Origin: Penium margaritaceum
Taxonomy: Eukaryota > Streptophyta > Zygnematophyceae > Desmidiales > Peniaceae
DNA length: 55,065 bases
Direction: 5' to 3'
Assembly (NCBI GenBank): GCA_023375785.1
Contig: SZWC01000578.1
Coordinates: 1-55,065 of the forward strand
Part shown: positions 1-8,864 of the stretch, piece by piece
Layout of the letters: the number at the start of each line of letters is the position of its first letter
How positions within the stretch are numbered: position 1 is the stretch's first letter
Notes under the pieces: model-generated
The model's database searches: none
Told to the model about the DNA's origin: nothing
The model's input: only the letters and a program-made list of their open reading frames with translations
Translations under genes and position numbers: made by a program

Positions 1-2
1 CG

Positions 3-1349
3 TTGCTCGCAAGGGAAGTGAAGGACGAGGAGGAGGAGGAGGATGATGATGAGGACCAGGACGAAGATGAAGAGGGGGATGAGGCAGGTGGGGATGAGGG
101 CGAGGAAGAAGAGGCAGAGGCAGAGGTGTGTCAAGAAGGCGAGGAGGAAGATGGCACGGGGCAAGCTCAGAAGCGACAGCGTACAGACGGTTCCATAGTT
201 CCCTGGGTGCCAGGGCCACAGTTGGGAGGAGGAGAAGGGGGTCCAACTGGGGGAGATGGGACAGGGAGAGGAAGTGGAAGGGGCAGGCCGCGAGGTAGAG
301 GAAGAGGGAGGTTTTCTGGAGCACAAGGGCTTGCACTTCTGCCCCGAGTGCTTGGAGGGTGGGCTGTAGGACAGGGTGTGAGAGGAAGAGGAGGTGTGGT
401 GTGGGCGAGAGGATTCAAACGAGGAGGAGGAAGGGGGAGGGGACGGCGGCTGGGCCCCATTGCGGGGGGCGTCGCGGTGTGCGATGACGAGCCGTTGGCG
501 CGTGAGGGCTTGACTCTGCAGTCCGTCTTCCCGTCAAAGAGAGACCTTCAGATGGCGCTGCACCAGTACTGTGTGAAGACTGGCACCACCGTCTACTTCC
601 TCAAGTGCGTGCGTGCAGCCTACCAGGAGGACGGGACATTCAGCTCGAACGCTTTGCCAACCCACCCACCCTGGCACCTTATGCCTCCTTTCCTGGTTGG
701 CCTCTAGTCTACATTATGAGAAGAGTTTTCAAGCGGCTTGCCTGGCCTGTTTCTGTGGACTCTTGCAATGCTGGAGCAAGCATGCGTTGCAATAATCACG
801 ACATCATTGCCGTTTGTTTTCTTGATGGAGCGCTGGCAGGTCGGACTCGAAGCGCGTGCACGTGCAGTGCCGCAACAGCCTCAACTGCACGGCGGAGGAG
901 ATCAGGCGCTCGCTGCGCAGCGACATCCCGCGCTGCACCTTCTTCCTCAACGCGTACCGCCTCAAGAAGAATGCCGACGGCACGCCGCAGCAGCAGTTCC
1001 AGATCCGCAAGATGAACTCCACCCACACCTGCCCGCCCCGCACCCCGCTCCCCCCCTCCCAGTGGGATGCCGCCGCCCCCCACCACCTCATGGTCCCCGC
1101 GACGCTTGGCACGGGCCTGGCTGCCAAGATCCTCAACCACATGCGCTTGCTGCCTCAGGGCAGGGTCGGTGGCAGCCGCGGAGTTGGCGGCGGCAGTGGT
1201 GGCGGCGGCGTCGGCTGCAGGGGGGACGATGGTGGTGGTGGCGGCAGTGGAGGAGGCAGCAGCGGTGGCAGTGGTGGCGATGGAGGGCAGAACTTAGCAC
1301 TTGTGCCGTTTGCGGGGGCTGAGACGGCACATCCCCTGGGGGATGCGCT
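3..1349 (+). CDS. MuDR-type DNA-binding domain protein, 5'-partial, two exons, runs into gap
   Basis: The frame is open from the window edge, so the true start lies upstream; the TTG at position 3 is not a credible start. Exon 1 is 3-604 and exon 2 runs from 840 to the gap at 1350. Splicing at GT 605 and AG 838-839 joins the codons as LK then SDSKRVHVQC, restoring the conserved core of the N-terminal DNA-binding domain found in MuDR/MULE transposases and their domesticated relatives. Order: acidic Asp/Glu tract (about residues 5-60), Arg/Gly-rich linker (about 80-155), then the domain (FPSKRDLQMALHQY, RVHVQC, CTFFLNAYRL, and a final STHTCP Cys/His pair), then a Gly-rich tail. No DDE transposase core is visible, so it may be a host protein or a broken MULE. 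What is seen is the motif set and splice; transposon versus host gene is undecided. Confidence 0.6.
605..839 (+). other. Intron 1 of the MuDR-domain gene (GT-AG, 235 nt)
   Basis: Donor CTCAA|GTGCGT and acceptor CTGGCAG|GTCGG. The translation fails without removing it and is perfect with it. The intron falls inside the DNA-binding domain after two bases of a Lys codon. The second domain copy has an acceptor at the equivalent position (AG at 3456-3457). Confidence 0.65.
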
Positions 1350-1350
1350 N

Positions 1351-2339
1351 CCCACGACTGGCACCTCGGCAGGAGCTGTGGGGACTCGACAGACCAACCC
1401 GTGGACAGGAGACGAGGGGATCTCGTCACCTGAGACTCCTCCCGGAGCCTCGTCTACTGCCAACGTCCCGTCAGTAGCAGTGACTGCAACTGCTGCTACT
1501 GTCACGTCGTCGCTGGCTGCCGACACACCCACTGCCTGGACGTCTGGCGACACTCCACTGGTCACCAATGTAGCGGAACGGACGTCTGCTCGACATGTGC
1601 CGGCTGACACCGCTACTGCTACTGCCTCATCCCCTGGTACTGCCCCACCTGCCTCTGTGGTCTCTGCTACGTCAACTGTAGTCTCCATCTCCATGTCTGC
1701 CTCCGACTCCGCGTCAGACCACTCCTCCGTCTCCGATTCCACGTCGGACCACTCCTCGGATGTCTCGTCCTCACTAAGAGCGCTCTGTCGTGAAGCACCG
1801 TCTGTCGCATCCCTCCTGCACTCTCCGGTGGTCCTCGGCGGACACTCCATCCCCCCCTCGACCGACGCACCGGTAGAAGCTGGAAAGGGATGCCGCACCA
1901 GCCCTACGACTGGGGACGAGGGAGTCATCTCGGTGGTGATGTCTGCCACTGCTGCGACTGCTGCTGCCTCCTGGGCACGTCTCGCCAAACATGCCGTCTG
2001 CTGCCTCGCGTGCCGAGTCCGAGAACGACGATGGCGAGCCGAAGAGACTACCCCAGAAGTGGAGGGGTCACTGGTCGGGATGACTCCAACTGCCTCCAGC
2101 ACAGAGCGTAGGGTGTCAAATGTAGAGCTAAGGTCGGGAGGCGTGGCACCGTCAGGTGATGACACCGACGGAGGTGAGGATGGCGAGAAGGAAGACGAGT
2201 GTGTGTGAAGCGGCACGGTGACAACCGCCCGCTCAGAGATCACATGGTCTATGAGCTGTTGCACCATGCGCTTCAGACCCTGGAGCTCGGCGTACACCAC
2301 CGCCATAGCTCCACTGAGGGGCGCGACTGTATGAGGTGA
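1351..2339 (-). CDS. Acidic Ser/Asp-repeat protein fragment A (unrecognised), gap at both ends
   Basis: The minus strand is open through the whole contig piece. It contains an amphipathic stretch (VVYAELQGLKRMVQQLIDHV, about 2245-2305) followed by a Ser/Pro/Ala-rich region and two copies of an acidic motif of type EEWSDAESE near 1700-1770. The same motif recurs in fragment B, which argues that both are parts of one gene. The plus strand is also open here (Ser/Thr/Ala-rich), and the two frames share third-codon positions, so GC bias cannot choose between them. I prefer the minus frame because of the helix-like segment and acidic repeats. No family recognised. The piece may be misoriented between gaps. 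Confidence 0.35.
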
Positions 2340-2340
2340 N

Positions 2341-2966
2341 CGAGCGTAGCTATGTCATCTGCTGGAACCGCCGTGGTGTCAACGACACCGGTCAGGGTAG
2401 CGGGGTGTCGGATGTCTGCAGCTCGCTCTGCATCCTCCATGTCGCACACGCGGACGTCTGCTCTCACCGAGAGGCTATCGCGTGCTCTAGCCGCGGCAAC
2501 TGCAAGAACGGCAGCGCACTGGGCCTCTATGTCTGCATCCGACCCTGCGTCCGACCGCTCCACGACGGACGACTGGTCCTCATCGAGGAGGTCTCCCTGG
2601 CAGTCAATTACCTCCTCCTGCTGCCCAGCACTATCCGCCAGAACCACCTGGGCGTCTGCTCTGGGCCGAGCATCAGCACCTGTATCACCTGCTCCTCCTG
2701 CTGCTGCTCCTGGCACCATGGCAGTTGTCTCCACACCAGCTAATGCAGGAGCGTGCGCATCGTCGGGCGCAGCTCCGGCATCGGCCGTCGTCACGTCATC
2801 CGCCAAAACATCAACGATCACGAACTCCATCCCCGACTCTGACTCAGCATCGGACCAATCCTCCTCTGACGAAGAGTCTCCGTCACAGCGAATGTCTCCC
2901 CCCGCTGAACTCTTTGCTAGTTGAGTATGCTGTGTGGCGTCATCCACCTCGATCATCCTGCGCTGT
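2341..2966 (-). CDS. Acidic Ser/Asp-repeat protein fragment B (unrecognised), gap at both ends
   Basis: A continuous minus-strand frame with ATG at 2956 contains SSEEDWSDAESESGMEFV near its start and a weaker copy (VVERSDAGSDADIE) further on, matching the acidic motif of fragment A. Frames A and B do not join in phase through the single N at 2340; a gap of another length would be needed. Composition is acidic and Ala/Val-rich, with no signal peptide or membrane segment. The plus strand is also open (Ser-rich). No function can be assigned. Confidence 0.35.
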
Positions 2967-2967
2967 N

Positions 2968-3040
2968 GTCTGTGTCTGTGTCTGTGTCTGTGTCTGTGTC
3001 TGTGTCTGTGTCTGTGTCTGTGTCTGTGTGTGTGTCTGTG
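2968..3040. repeat. (GTCTGT)n hexanucleotide microsatellite beside a gap
   Basis: About ten GTCTGT units directly follow the N at 2967. The position suggests assembly broke in the repeat. Confidence 0.85.
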
Positions 3041-3396
3041 ACTTTGTCTGCATATGTGCCTGTGCTTGCACTTGCCTCTGTGTACTCTCTTCTACCTGAA
3101 CATACATCTGTGTCTGCATCTATGCCCTCGACAATGTCTGCGATTGCACCCGCGTCTGGATCTGTTGCTATGTCTGCGTCTGCCACCTGCTCCTGCTTCT
3201 GCTCCTGTGGGGTAGCAAGGTGGACGGTAGAGCTAGCTGCGAAGATCCGTGTTCTGTACATCTGTTCAAACGTATGGGCGTGGGCCATGGCAGGTGTATG
3301 TACTCTGCCTCTTTGTCCTCCGTATTGTACATGGCAATGACGCCCCACCAACTTGTGTGCAGGTGTGTGCATCCTGACAAACACAAACGCCGCCAC
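2968..3396 (-). CDS. Possible third fragment of the acidic protein, ending in a Thr-Asp repeat
   Basis: The minus frame reads from an ATG at 3396 into a (Thr-Asp)n tract encoded by the TGTCTG microsatellite and stops just past the N at 2967. It contains acidic, helix-friendly sequence (QEQKQEQVADADIATDPD). Frames change at the gap. The segment lies upstream of the splice acceptor of the second MuDR-domain copy on the plus strand, so it could equally be intron. Weak call. Confidence 0.2.
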
Positions 3397-3457
3397 ATTG
3401 TCCCTAGGACAATTGCTACTTGTGCTCCTGCTGGCTTCCTGCGTGCGTGCACTGCAG

Positions 3458-4001
3458 GTCCGATTCGCGACGGCTGCACATCATTTGCCGCGGCGGTCTG
3501 TGCCTTATGGCGAAGGAGATCCGCCGCTGCTCCAGCTTCCCCATCCCGCGATGCGGCTTCTACATCCTCGCGCGGAGGGTGGTGGAGCTTGGGGACCGGT
3601 TCCGCATCACAAAGATGCACCCGCACCACACGTGCCCTCCCAGGGTCCCGGGGAATGCATCGACGGGCGGGGGCGACAAAGACACGGAGATTGACGATGA
3701 CGATTCGATCGCAATAGCCGACTTGGCTGTTGCTGCAGGGGGGGGTCGCGGCCATGGGAGAGGGAGAGGACGAGGCAGGGGACGTGGACGAGGGCGTGGT
3801 AGAGGTCTAGGCATAGATGTTCGTGGTGGCGGTGATGGTGGAGGAGAGGAAGGTGGGGGGAATGGGGAGGGGGAAGAAATTGGAGTTGGTGAGGTAGGCA
3901 ATGGTGGCGATGGGGTTAAACTGGGAGAAGCAACGGTAGGATCTGGAGGTATGGGATGTGGATTGGGAGCTAGCAAGTCTGTCGGTGGTGGTGGTGGTGG
4001 T
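3458..4001 (+). CDS. Second MuDR-type DNA-binding domain, internal exon, 5' part missing
   Basis: After an acceptor (ACTGCAG|GTCCG, AG at 3456-3457) the frame gives SDSRRLHIICRG, then CGFYILARRVVELGD, then FRITKMHPHHTCP. This is the same order of motifs as in the copy at 840-1020 and begins at the same intron phase. The first half of the domain (the FPSKRDL-like exon) is not present; it would lie in a gap or outside. The domain is followed by a short acidic patch and a long Arg-Gly (RG)n tract at about 3745-3815, then a Gly/Val-rich stretch up to the N at 4002. RG tracts commonly bind nucleic acid. This may be a tandem paralogue, or a second domain of the same gene as the copy at 3-1349. Confidence 0.55.
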
Positions 4002-4049
4002 NCCCCCCCCCTCTTGGGCGGGGTCCCTCGCGTCGGGTCCCCCTCAGGC

Positions 4050-4463
4050 CCGACAGCAGCAGCTGCAGCAGCAACTGCTGCTGAGGTTGCTGCAGCAACT
4101 GCTGCTGCTGCTGCTGCTGCAGCTGCTGCTGCGGCTGCTGCTGCAGCTGCTGCCTGTTGCTGCTGCTGCTGCGAATGCTGCTACAGCAGCTGCTGCAGCT
4201 GCTCGCGGCCGCCGCTGCTGTAGTTACTGCTGCTGCTGCTGCTGCTGCAATGCTGTTGCTGCTGCTGTTGCTGTTGCTGCTGGCGCTGCAGCTCGCGCAA
4301 TGCTGCTGCTGCTGTCGCCGCGCTGCTGCTGCTGCCCGCGGCTGCTACTGCCGCTAGTGCTGCTCGCTGCCGCTGCCGCTGCTCGCGAGCTGCTGCTGCG
4401 AGCTGCTTACCCCTTTTTTTTTGTCAAAATGCCCAGCCAGAAACGACTGCTGCTGCCACCCGG

Positions 4464-4496
<33 letters not shown>

Positions 4497-4690
4497 AGCA
4501 CCAGCACGCTGCTGGTGCTGGTGCTGCTGCTGCTGCTGCTGCTGGCACACACGCAGCGCCATTGCTGTGGTCTCACGTGGTGGGAAGGCTGCGTCGACGG
4601 CGATCGGCTGTCTCGACAGGCCCGATGGATCTGCTGCAACGGTGACTCTCACTGCTGCTGCTCTGCTGCGTCTCTGCTGCGCAGCTCAGT
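4050..4690. repeat. GCT/GCA triplet-rich block in the leader of a minus-strand Copia-like element
   Basis: Dense imperfect GCT/GCA repeats, ending 16 nt from a primer-binding site. On the minus strand they would encode Gln or Ala runs. A comparable block lies between PBS and gag of Copia-2 (27370-28560), so this is best read as a retroelement leader rather than a host gene. Confidence 0.7.
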
Positions 4691-4705
4691 GAGAACTGTC
4701 TCACT

Positions 4706-4717
4706 GCTCTGATACCA
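4706..4717 (-). other. Primer-binding site (initiator-Met tRNA type)
   Basis: GCTCTGATACCA is the exact reverse complement of TGGTATCAGAGC, the standard plant Met-tRNA PBS. It abuts the TG of the LTR at 4718. Confidence 0.85.
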
Positions 4718-5447
4718 TGAGAAGTTTCCTAGAACCTTCCTAACCACTTGCCGTGACACTAGGCGTCAGCGCCAGGTCAGCGTGTGACAACAGTCACAAG
4801 TTAAAAACAAAACTGCAAGGGTCTGGGTTGGGACACGAACAGAGTGTCAGGAAACTCAAAACTGAATATAATTGCAGAGAGAGATGACAACTGACAAGTA
4901 CATAGCATAAATACCTGCCGCGGCACACGGCGGGTGACGCACGCGGCAGTGTCAGTTTGTCCTAAAACCGGCTCAAAACTACTGTTTTGGCCGCAACTCT
5001 GCGCACAGGCATCCAAACGCAACACCGTCTAAACCTAGAGATGCAGAATCTTGAGCCGGGCACTACGACTGGTTACACGCACAAGTCCGGCATCGATCGG
5101 TGGACGGACAATGCAAAACATGCAAATCGGGCTCGAGAGCCAGTCCACCGAGAAAACTCTAGCACCTGCAGAAAAACTGCAGTGCACCCCAGCAAGCACC
5201 CGGGACGTCGTGGCAATCGTCTGGCAGCTGCTGGTGGCTGGATCCACCAACAGTCAGTGCTCCGGCGCCAGCTGGGCCCGCATCAGGGATCTGTCATGTC
5301 GTAGCTCCTGGATAAGTCCCTGGACGATCCGGAGTCCTGTCGGGTCGTCACGATCTCCAATGCCGCCACCGCTCACCATCAGCTCCGGGTACACCCGTAG
5401 CTGCCACGGCTGTGGCTCGTGACGGGTGGAAGCCACACATACCAACA
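4718..5447 (-). mobile_element. LTR (730 bp) with PBS on one side and PPT on the other
   Basis: Begins TGAGAAGTTTCC and ends CATACCAACA on the plus strand, so in element orientation it runs TGTTGG...CA. A PBS lies immediately to the left (4706-4717). On the right, CTCCCCCT at 5448-5455 is the complement of polypurine tract AGGGGGAG. One LTR therefore serves as 5' LTR of the leftward element and 3' LTR of the rightward one, as in a tandem pair sharing an LTR. No host gene is visible in it. Confidence 0.7.
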
Positions 5448-5801
5448 CTCCCCCTGGCTGACACATCCGTCAAGGCCACAATGGCTGAGCAAAGACAGGA
5501 CAGGATGGTTCGGGAAACCAATCATGACAAGCACCGATCAAGCATGCCACAGCACAGGGTCTCCTCGTGACAATGGTGCATCCCACCAAGTGCCCGGGTC
5601 ACGACCATGCACAAAGGCAATCACACACACGTGTCAAACATCATGCAAGAGAGAAAGAAACAAGGTCTCCGCGTGACTCCGGAAAATGTCTCCGGGTATC
5701 CGGGTCTCGACCACATCATGCATGGATCACACATAGCACATGGGGACAATAGGTCTCCACATCACACCGGTGGAACTCACCAGGTGCGCGGGTCTCGACC
5801 A
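5448..5801 (-). mobile_element. PPT plus 3'-terminal internal remnant of a Copia-like element
   Basis: Starts with the polypurine tract (minus strand AGGGGGAG) and continues into non-coding sequence up to the N at 5802. Two or three loosely similar segments contain CCGGGTCTCGACCA or CCGGGTCACGACCA. No coding frame is recognised. Confidence 0.45.
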
Positions 5802-5807
5802 NATCGC

Positions 5808-5840
5808 GGCCCTCCATCGCGACGGTCGCGATGGAGGGCC
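5808..5840. repeat. Perfect 16-bp-arm palindrome next to a gap
   Basis: GGCCCTCCATCGCGAC and its exact reverse complement are separated by one G. It sits 5 nt after the N at 5802. It may be a real cruciform or a fold-back join made at the gap. Confidence 0.9.
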
Positions 5841-5863
5841 ACATTCTCGCACGACATGCCCGA

Positions 5864-5913
5864 TTTCACCATGCTTAAGCAGTGACATGCGTTGTTTTTT
5901 TAGCATGGTGAAA
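5864..5913. repeat. 12-bp inverted repeat (stem-loop)
   Basis: TTTCACCATGCT (5864-5875) pairs with AGCATGGTGAAA (5902-5913) across a 26-nt loop. Function unknown. Confidence 0.7.
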
Positions 5914-5943
5914 ACGATGGGGGGGGGGGTTGGGATTTTTTTT

Positions 5944-6060
5944 GGCGGACAGGGGCGGATTAGGCTTATTGTTTTGATGGAGGGGCGGATGAGGCTTATC
6001 ATTCTGGCGGAGGGGCAGATGGGGCTTATTGTTCCGACGGAGGGGTAGATGAGGGTCAAG
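5944..6060. repeat. About 30-bp tandem repeat, roughly four diverged units
   Basis: Units of the form GGCGGAGGGGCAGATGGGGC followed by TTATTGTTC-type spacers. No gene is seen between 5803 and the Gypsy LTR at 6154. Confidence 0.7.
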
Positions 6061-6153
6061 GGTGACAAAAGAGGGGGTAATCGGTATTTTCACTGCATTC
6101 ACCCGGTTCTGAAATATTATCGCATGTCAAGCAGGATGTGGCGGATTTTGGTA

Positions 6154-6668
6154 TGCCGAACGGAGCGTAGATGGTGAACAGGTACAAGTTGCAAGGCAGA
6201 ACACGATTGAGAATTTAGCGGTAAGTTTACTTCGATGAAAAGTGTCGAAATGATCGAACACATATACACAAGTGTTAAGTTACAAGTGAGACGTAGTCGA
6301 TGTCATTGGGTCGATCATCAAGCGACGCGTGTCGAGTCGCATCGTGAGTGGTCGGTTTCGAGAAGCACCACCAAAGAATCCGTGGGCTTTGAGGATGAAG
6401 GGCGAAGATGCTAGATGCATCTGTCTAAACCTACATATTTCTCCATGGGTTTAGAAGTCGACCGAAAGGTCGTGACACTTCTGTCGATGATTCTCAAAAG
6501 TGGCTGGAGTTAGAAAATTCAAGAAGGTTCGCCAAAGGACGAGGGCACCTGGCCGATTTGCCCTCCATCGTCGAAGTGAAAATTGAGGTCTCGACGCACG
6601 GTTGGCTAATTGTGTAATGACAGAAATGCCCACTTGGAGTGATTAGGGACTCATGTACGTCTGGTACA
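6154..6668 (-). repeat. Gypsy 3' LTR (515 bp)
   Basis: Plus strand runs TGCCGAACGGAG...GTCTGGTACA. TCCCCCCTTTTAAG immediately after it is the complement of a PPT (CTTAAAAGGGGGGA). The same family occurs at 19753, 20490/30110 and 38804. Confidence 0.75.
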
Positions 6669-6698
6669 TCCCCCCTTTTAAGCCGCGACGTCTTGGCG

Positions 6699-7322
6699 TG
6701 TTGAAGTTCGTTGGCCACTCACAACTCTGTGCACTCTTGCCTCCACATACATTGCACACATCTCTACAGATTGAGTGACAATGGCCCTACCTGGGAAAGC
6801 TACAGGCGTGTCAGCTCTGGCAGGAGCCATGGACGTTCATGTGCTGCTGCTGCTGGACCCGGGACAACTCTTGACACACACGTGACCATTGTCTGATTCT
6901 CTATGACTCTTCATGACTCTATCATGCGGTAGATGCTAGGGCCCGTACGTTTTAACTGCCGTGCCCTACATCATGTTGCTTGCCTTGAGTGTTTTCTTGG
7001 GGAGCTGCATTTCCCGGGTGCTGATCCTTAGGGGGCCACTGTGCCGGGTTCACCCGTGCATTGGTGAGCAGCCGCCGTCTCGGTTTTTGTACCGAGCGGT
7101 CGGGCTCGGACCCCGGGTGGCGGTATGTGCTCGCTTGGGTGTGATGCCCGTGGCGAGTGCACGCTCCCCGGATGCTAAGTCTCTCTCGCTCCCCTCCTCA
7201 CTTCTAGTCTTCTTGTACCCGAGCTAATGAAGGCAAGCTTTCCGCATCCATGGCGTCGTGCGGCTCTCGCACGTGGTTGCATGCTCTCACACATTCAGCC
7301 TAGGAAATTTCCGGGTAACTAC
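6699..7322 (+). repeat. Copia-1 5' LTR
   Basis: Starts TGTTGAAGTTCGTTGG and ends at AACTAC, directly before the PBS. Contains a short CTG run that is longer in the 3' copy. Confidence 0.9.
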
Positions 7323-7334
7323 TAGTATCAGAGC
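7323..7334 (+). other. Copia-1 primer-binding site
   Basis: TAGTATCAGAGC, one mismatch from TGGTATCAGAGC (initiator Met tRNA), directly after the LTR. Confidence 0.8.
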
Positions 7335-7929
7335 ATGTGAGGCATCTCGCCCACCGCTCCTCGATCCTGGTCAGTCGCTTTGGCGCACACCCGAGCCACT
7401 CTCGGCCACCTGACCTCACCGTAGCAGCGTTTTTTCGCTGCACATCTCTCGGCGTTGAACGGCAGCGTCACCCAATTCCGTGATTCTCATCTGAGCTCTG
7501 CCCGCAACACCTTGTCCGTTCTCTCACACCCACGGGCTACACCTCGCGCAACCTGATCTCCTTGCTCCCTCTTTCGCCCTGAGCACTACCTCTACTTCTA
7601 CCATCGGCAGTTCTGTGCCGTCCAGTGGGGTCTGACCTTGCCTCTTTCGATCTCTCTCAGCTGTTCTTCTCAGCCCGTGGAGCATCTAAGGTTGCATTTG
7701 ATGCAACCGCCCTTGACTCCGCTACTCGTCAGTGCTTGCAGACCTCACCACACCACAACTTCAGCAATTACCCTCCTCTAGCCAGTTGCGGCTTCCGGGC
7801 TTCTGAACGACTACAGCAGAACCGTCTCAGCGGACGCACGACCCACTCCATCTTCGGACACAGTACATCCCCACCATACGCCACATCACCTCTTTGCACA
7901 ACACCATCTCTTGTCTCCCCGTAGCCTAG

Positions 7930-8580
7930 GTGGTGTGTTTGCTACGAGTATCACGACTGTGCCAGCAGCTTACTCAGTCCTCCACGCTGGCGGACGACAA
8001 CGACACCCCCTTGTGGGCACGCATGCTCGACCACACCTACTGCCAGGAGGACATCGACGCTGTAGCAGAGCGTGAGAGGGAGGAAATTGATCGCCAAGTC
8101 TACACCCCAAACGACCTACCACAGTCACCGCCCTTGTCCCCAAGAATGCAACCCACTGGCAGCTCCTCACCGCCTGAACCATCCGCTGCACCTACTCCTG
8201 ATCCACCCCTTCCGTAACAGGATCCACCGTGACATCTAGTGCACCCGAGGTGCCCGGCGCCATCCCGGTTCTTCCCGCTCATACTGACTCAATGAGCTTG
8301 GCCGGCACCATACTTGACGCAGCGGCTGTTGCCGCGGCCACCTTCGCAACAACAGCCAGGGCCTGCCGTGCCCCCGCACAGACGGCCGTTGGCCGAGCAG
8401 CTGAAGCATACGCGTAGACAACTACCTCCCTCACTCTGCTTGCAGCTTCTGCCGCCAACATTGCCGCACAGATCACGGCTGCCGCAGCATCTATTGCCAC
8501 GGCAACCTCCACAGCAGCAGACGCCACTTCCAGCTTCATCGGCTCCATCCGCGCGTCCACTGCCTCAGTTGTGTTGACGC
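7930..8580 (+). pseudogene. Extra leader ORF upstream of gag (coiled-coil plus Ala-rich), broken
   Basis: The leader between PBS and gag is about 1.5 kb and holds sense-strand coding-like sequence. The first part (7930-8217) has a charged helix (YCQEDIDAVAEREREEIDRQ) and a Pro/Ser tail. In another frame the second part (8229-8580) is Ala-rich (ATFATTARACRAPAQTAVGR), has a TAG at 8415-8417 and continues with ANIAAQITAAAA. The second part matches the leader of Copia-3 (TFVATARDARAPASTAAGRA, then VNFVTQIAAAAD). Conservation of residues between two families suggests that it was translated. Function unknown; not a recognised Copia domain. Confidence 0.45.
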
Positions 8581-8864
8581 CTACCGGCGCCCCACGTGAT
8601 GCAACATCACCAATCACCACCGGTGTTCTCGTGGCATCTGCCTCTGCTGCAGTCACTGGGGCTGCTGTGATAGGACTTCTGTGCCATATCGTGGCGGTTG
8701 CAGGCTCGGTGGCTGTGCTGTTCTCCTCGGCTACAGTGGTTGTGCCGCCGCTCTTCAATCTTCTCCCTCGTCACTAGTTTGGTGAGCTCTGTCTTCCCAT
8801 TGACTCTTTACACTCCTTTCATTCCCCTCTTACATCACTCTCAGTTCCTGGTTCTTCTTCCATT

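Noticed and set aside
2968..3040. CRISPR-like or telomere-like array
   Set aside because: It is a plain GTCTGT microsatellite with no spacers and no TTTAGGG-type unit.
4157..4692. Leu/Ala/Cys/Gln-rich frames on both strands as proteins
   Set aside because: All six frames of a GCT repeat are open; they say nothing about coding.
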